Assembly (NCBI GenBank): GCA_028015205.1
Contig: CM051512.1
Location: 7,252,255-7,316,254, forward strand
Length of the DNA stretch: 64,000 nucleotides
Direction of reading: 5' to 3'
DNA from: Mytilisepta virgata
Taxonomy: Eukaryota > Mollusca > Bivalvia > Mytilida > Mytilidae
A program made the position numbers and the translations under genes. Below the pieces are notes generated by a model that was not told the origin of the DNA, searched no databases, and saw only the letters and a program-made list of their open reading frames with translations. Position 1 is the stretch's first letter. Every line of letters starts with the position of its first letter. Below are positions 61,458 to 64,000 of the stretch, piece after piece.

Positions 61458-63165
61458 GAACCAAAAAATGCACAATCTTGTAACACGGAATACAATGACA
61501 AAAGGTGCTGATTTTGGGACTGAAACAAGAAAATGTAATGGGGTAAAACTAGAATAGCAACAACTCACACTTTCCTCCATCTGTGATAGTGGTGGGACAC
61601 ATGAATGAAATAAATCCTGGTCTTGACCTGCAAACCAAATAGTCTTGCTGACTGGAAAACCAAGTTTATGATGTTTTTAATACATGTATGTCGAAAATAA
61701 AATGTGCATAGTTTAGATAATGTTACATTACATTGATATGTCCCCTTCACCTCAATCAATGATAAAAATGCTAAGTCTTGTTTAAAAAAAATCAGAGTAA
61801 TAAAAAGCTGTTGAATGGTTCTGAAATAGGGGGGGGGGGGGGGGGGGAACACTTCAAACACCAGGTATAAAGTATATATTTAATACATCACTATACAGAA
61901 TACCAGAAACTTTCTCCTCTTTCATGCTAAATGTGACTACACAATTAACATACTTGAAATTAAGGATAACACCAAATGAGAAGCCTCCATTACAGAATGG
62001 TGTATGCAGTTTGTCATATCTAATGATTATTATCCGCTTAACACACCGAGGTTCAGAGTTTAAATCATGATGATATGTATAGTCTCCATCTTAATTTTCA
62101 AAAATGGACAAGTTTTCCTGCAGAAAGCTGTAATTCTCTGGGTGATTTAGTGGCCAAAAAACCCAATAAATCTAACCAAGAAAATAACAACTGAAATATC
62201 GATTTGAAATATAATTTTTTATTCAAATACAAATACATGTATATAAAATTAACTAAACAGACAATTTGGCTGCATGCGATAATATTTAATTTTAACAATA
62301 AATACTGACTGAAATGATAATTGAATTTAATCATGTACAAATTTTAGCCAAAATTGTAATAGATTGCTTTTTTTCTCTCTATTTATCTAAACTTCCATAA
62401 CATGGCCTCATGGGAATGAATTGCTTACTTGGTCCATTATTTGACAATATATACCCAGTATATTAATATCCTAAAACAACAAATGCAGTTTTGTCAAGAA
62501 ATCGTATGTCATGGTACATTAAACCACAGTAATGCTCATGTGAATAAGGGTTTTAAAGGAGAAGAAATGTTAAATATATTTTTGGTGAATTTCTTGTTTT
62601 TTCAATTCCAAAAGATTATTTTAATAAGCAAACAATTATTACGTTTTTAATTTGCCTCAAAAGTCACCACAAGCCCCCCAACAAACCAACCCACCCTCCC
62701 CAACAAAGGGTTGCTTCCCTATGGTGAGATGACTGATGGCATACTACATAATAACACAGTAAATATAATTGGCGAGATACAAGTATAATTCAATGCCATG
62801 AAAAACAACATGTATAAAACTATATATCATTGATCAGTTTTATCTCATCACAGTCCCCAAAAAATGACCGGCAATTGATCCAAAATTCACCATGTTCCAA
62901 TTAAATATTAAAACATTTATTACCTCCCCCTGATTGATAACTACACCTATGACTCTATTTATCTATACACAAAATTTCAACTGTATAATTGTCTTAAGTG
63001 TAAAGTGACATGATATATAATTATCCTTACTGGGCAATAAACCCCATGCAGGGAAAAGGGTAAAGTTGTTTTTGCAGGAATAAACAACATTTTTTGGATA
63101 AACAGCAGGGGAGGTAATTCCTACTTAATCTGATTGTTGAGTGTTACAAGTTACAAATGATTTGA
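61458..63165. other. Intergenic stretch
   Basis: No protein family recognised; short frames only, up to 98 codons. Includes the G19 run at 61829-61847. Confidence 0.4.
61829..61847. repeat. G19 homopolymer run
   Basis: Nineteen consecutive guanines, C-run on the other strand; likely unstable in length and prone to sequencing error. Confidence 0.9.
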
Positions 63166-63216
63166 ATGAAGGAATCATTTTTTTTTTTTTTGCTTTTCAG
63201 GATGCTCATCTGTCAT

Positions 63217-63839
63217 GTCCCACTTATTAATAATCTACCATTGTATTTAAACTTTCTCCCACTTATTAATAATCTACCATTGTATTTAAACTTTCTCCCA
63301 CTTATTAATAAACTACCACTGTATTTAAACTTTCTCCCACTTATTAATAAACTACCACTGTATTTAAACTTTCCCCCACTTATTAATAATCTACCACTGT
63401 ATTTAAACTTTCTTCCACTTATTAATAATCTACCATTGTATTTAAACTTTCTCCCACTTATTAATAATCTACCATTGTATTTAAACTTTCTCCCACTTAT
63501 TAATAATCTACCATTGTATTTAAACTTTCTCCCACTTATTAATAATCTACCATTGTATTTAAACTTTCTCCCACTTATTAATAATCTACCATTGTATTTA
63601 AACTTTCTCCCACTTATTAATAATCTACCATTGTATTTAAACTTTCTCCCACTTATTAATAATCTACCATTGTATTTAAACTTTCTCCCACTTATTAATA
63701 ATCTACCATTGTATTTAAACTTTCTCCCACTTATTAATAATCTACCATTGTATTTAAACTTTCTCCCACTTATTAATAATCTACCATTGTATTTAAACTT
63801 TCTCCCACTTATTAATAATCTACCATTGTATTTAAACAT
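63217..63839. repeat. 39-bp satellite, 16 copies
   Basis: The unit CTCCCACTTATTAATAATCT continues ACCATTGTATTTAAACTTT; starts are exactly 39 bp apart (63256, 63295 and so on). Copies 3-5 carry shared variants (AAACTACCACTG and CCCCCAC); later copies are almost identical, suggesting recent homogenisation from the right. Because 39 is 3 x 13, both strands stay open for over 200 codons, with a 13-residue repeat. A poly-T then GCTTTTCAG at 63181-63200 looks like a splice acceptor just before the array. Nucleotide-level identity without codon-type variation argues against a protein. Confidence 0.95.
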
Positions 63840-64000
63840 TCTCCAGTAACAATGAACCTGAGATACTGAAGATAAAAAATCACCTTGACTTAAAAAATGT
63901 TACAAATAGAAGATATAATTCGTGAAATAATTAGGATGGAATGAATTGAATAACATTTTTCATTTTATCATCATTTTGCATTTTGGTATCACACAAATGA

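Noticed and set aside
63166..63849. 227- and 208-codon repeat proteins on both strands
   Set aside because: Same periodicity artefact as above; near-identical nucleotide units indicate a minisatellite.
1..64000. CRISPR array, operon or other prokaryotic system
   Set aside because: The repeats lack unique spacers, the genes are spliced metazoan genes, and no prokaryotic gene was found.

Overview
This is animal genomic DNA, AT-rich, intron-rich and crowded with repeats. The protein-coding exons match metazoan families. The tRNA-derived SINEs with an (ATCC)n tail and several dispersed repeats look to me like those of a bivalve mollusc, most likely a mussel close to Mytilus. That genus-level call rests on recognition of repeats and is not proven.

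Three ordinary cellular genes can be rebuilt exon by exon, with every splice phase consistent. (1) Minus strand, 13218 to 6873: an AIG1/ADTRP-family membrane hydrolase of five exons and 229 aa. It has a second, duplicated first exon at 13393-13524 and a possible extra 3' exon near 5119-5351. (2) Plus strand, 20194 to 44372: STAM, 16 exons and 536 aa, with VHS, UIM, SH3, coiled-coil core and Q/P-rich tail in the family order. STAM is an ESCRT-0 subunit that sorts ubiquitinated receptors on endosomes. (3) Plus strand, 52294 to 59354: a 3-hydroxyacyl-CoA dehydratase (HACD/PTPLA, PHS1 family), seven exons and 236 aa, which performs the third step of very-long-chain fatty-acid elongation in the ER. 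STAM and HACD1 are also neighbours in human (10p12, from memory), so the pair looks like old conserved microsynteny. AIG1 and HACD both act on lipids in membranes, but nothing here shows that they work together.

The rest is mobile and repetitive DNA. 1-930: retroelement tail and a degenerate tandem repeat. 3303-4508: 39-bp satellite. 14370-16460: a broken MULE transposon with a zinc-finger exon and a 40-bp repeat. 16470-19175: dispersed and tandem repeats. 20262-23680: a 5'-truncated but still open non-LTR retrotransposon inside STAM intron 1. STAM introns 2, 8, 11, 12, 14 and 15 hold further TIR elements, minisatellites, SINEs and foldbacks. 44716-52290 (between STAM and HACD): a hAT-like element, a duplicated SINE-bearing segment and a SINE-derived 40-bp minisatellite. 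HACD introns hold TTAA-bounded MITEs and a SINE. 59706-61457: TIR elements and a SINE. 63217-63839: a second, unrelated 39-bp satellite.

The most notable observations are five unrelated minisatellites that all have periods of 39-41 bp, a minisatellite visibly amplified from inside a SINE, the duplicated AIG1 first exon that carries the catalytic threonine, and the TIR-bracketed 2.4-kb composite element in STAM intron 2. I saw no prokaryotic-type system, rRNA or CRISPR.
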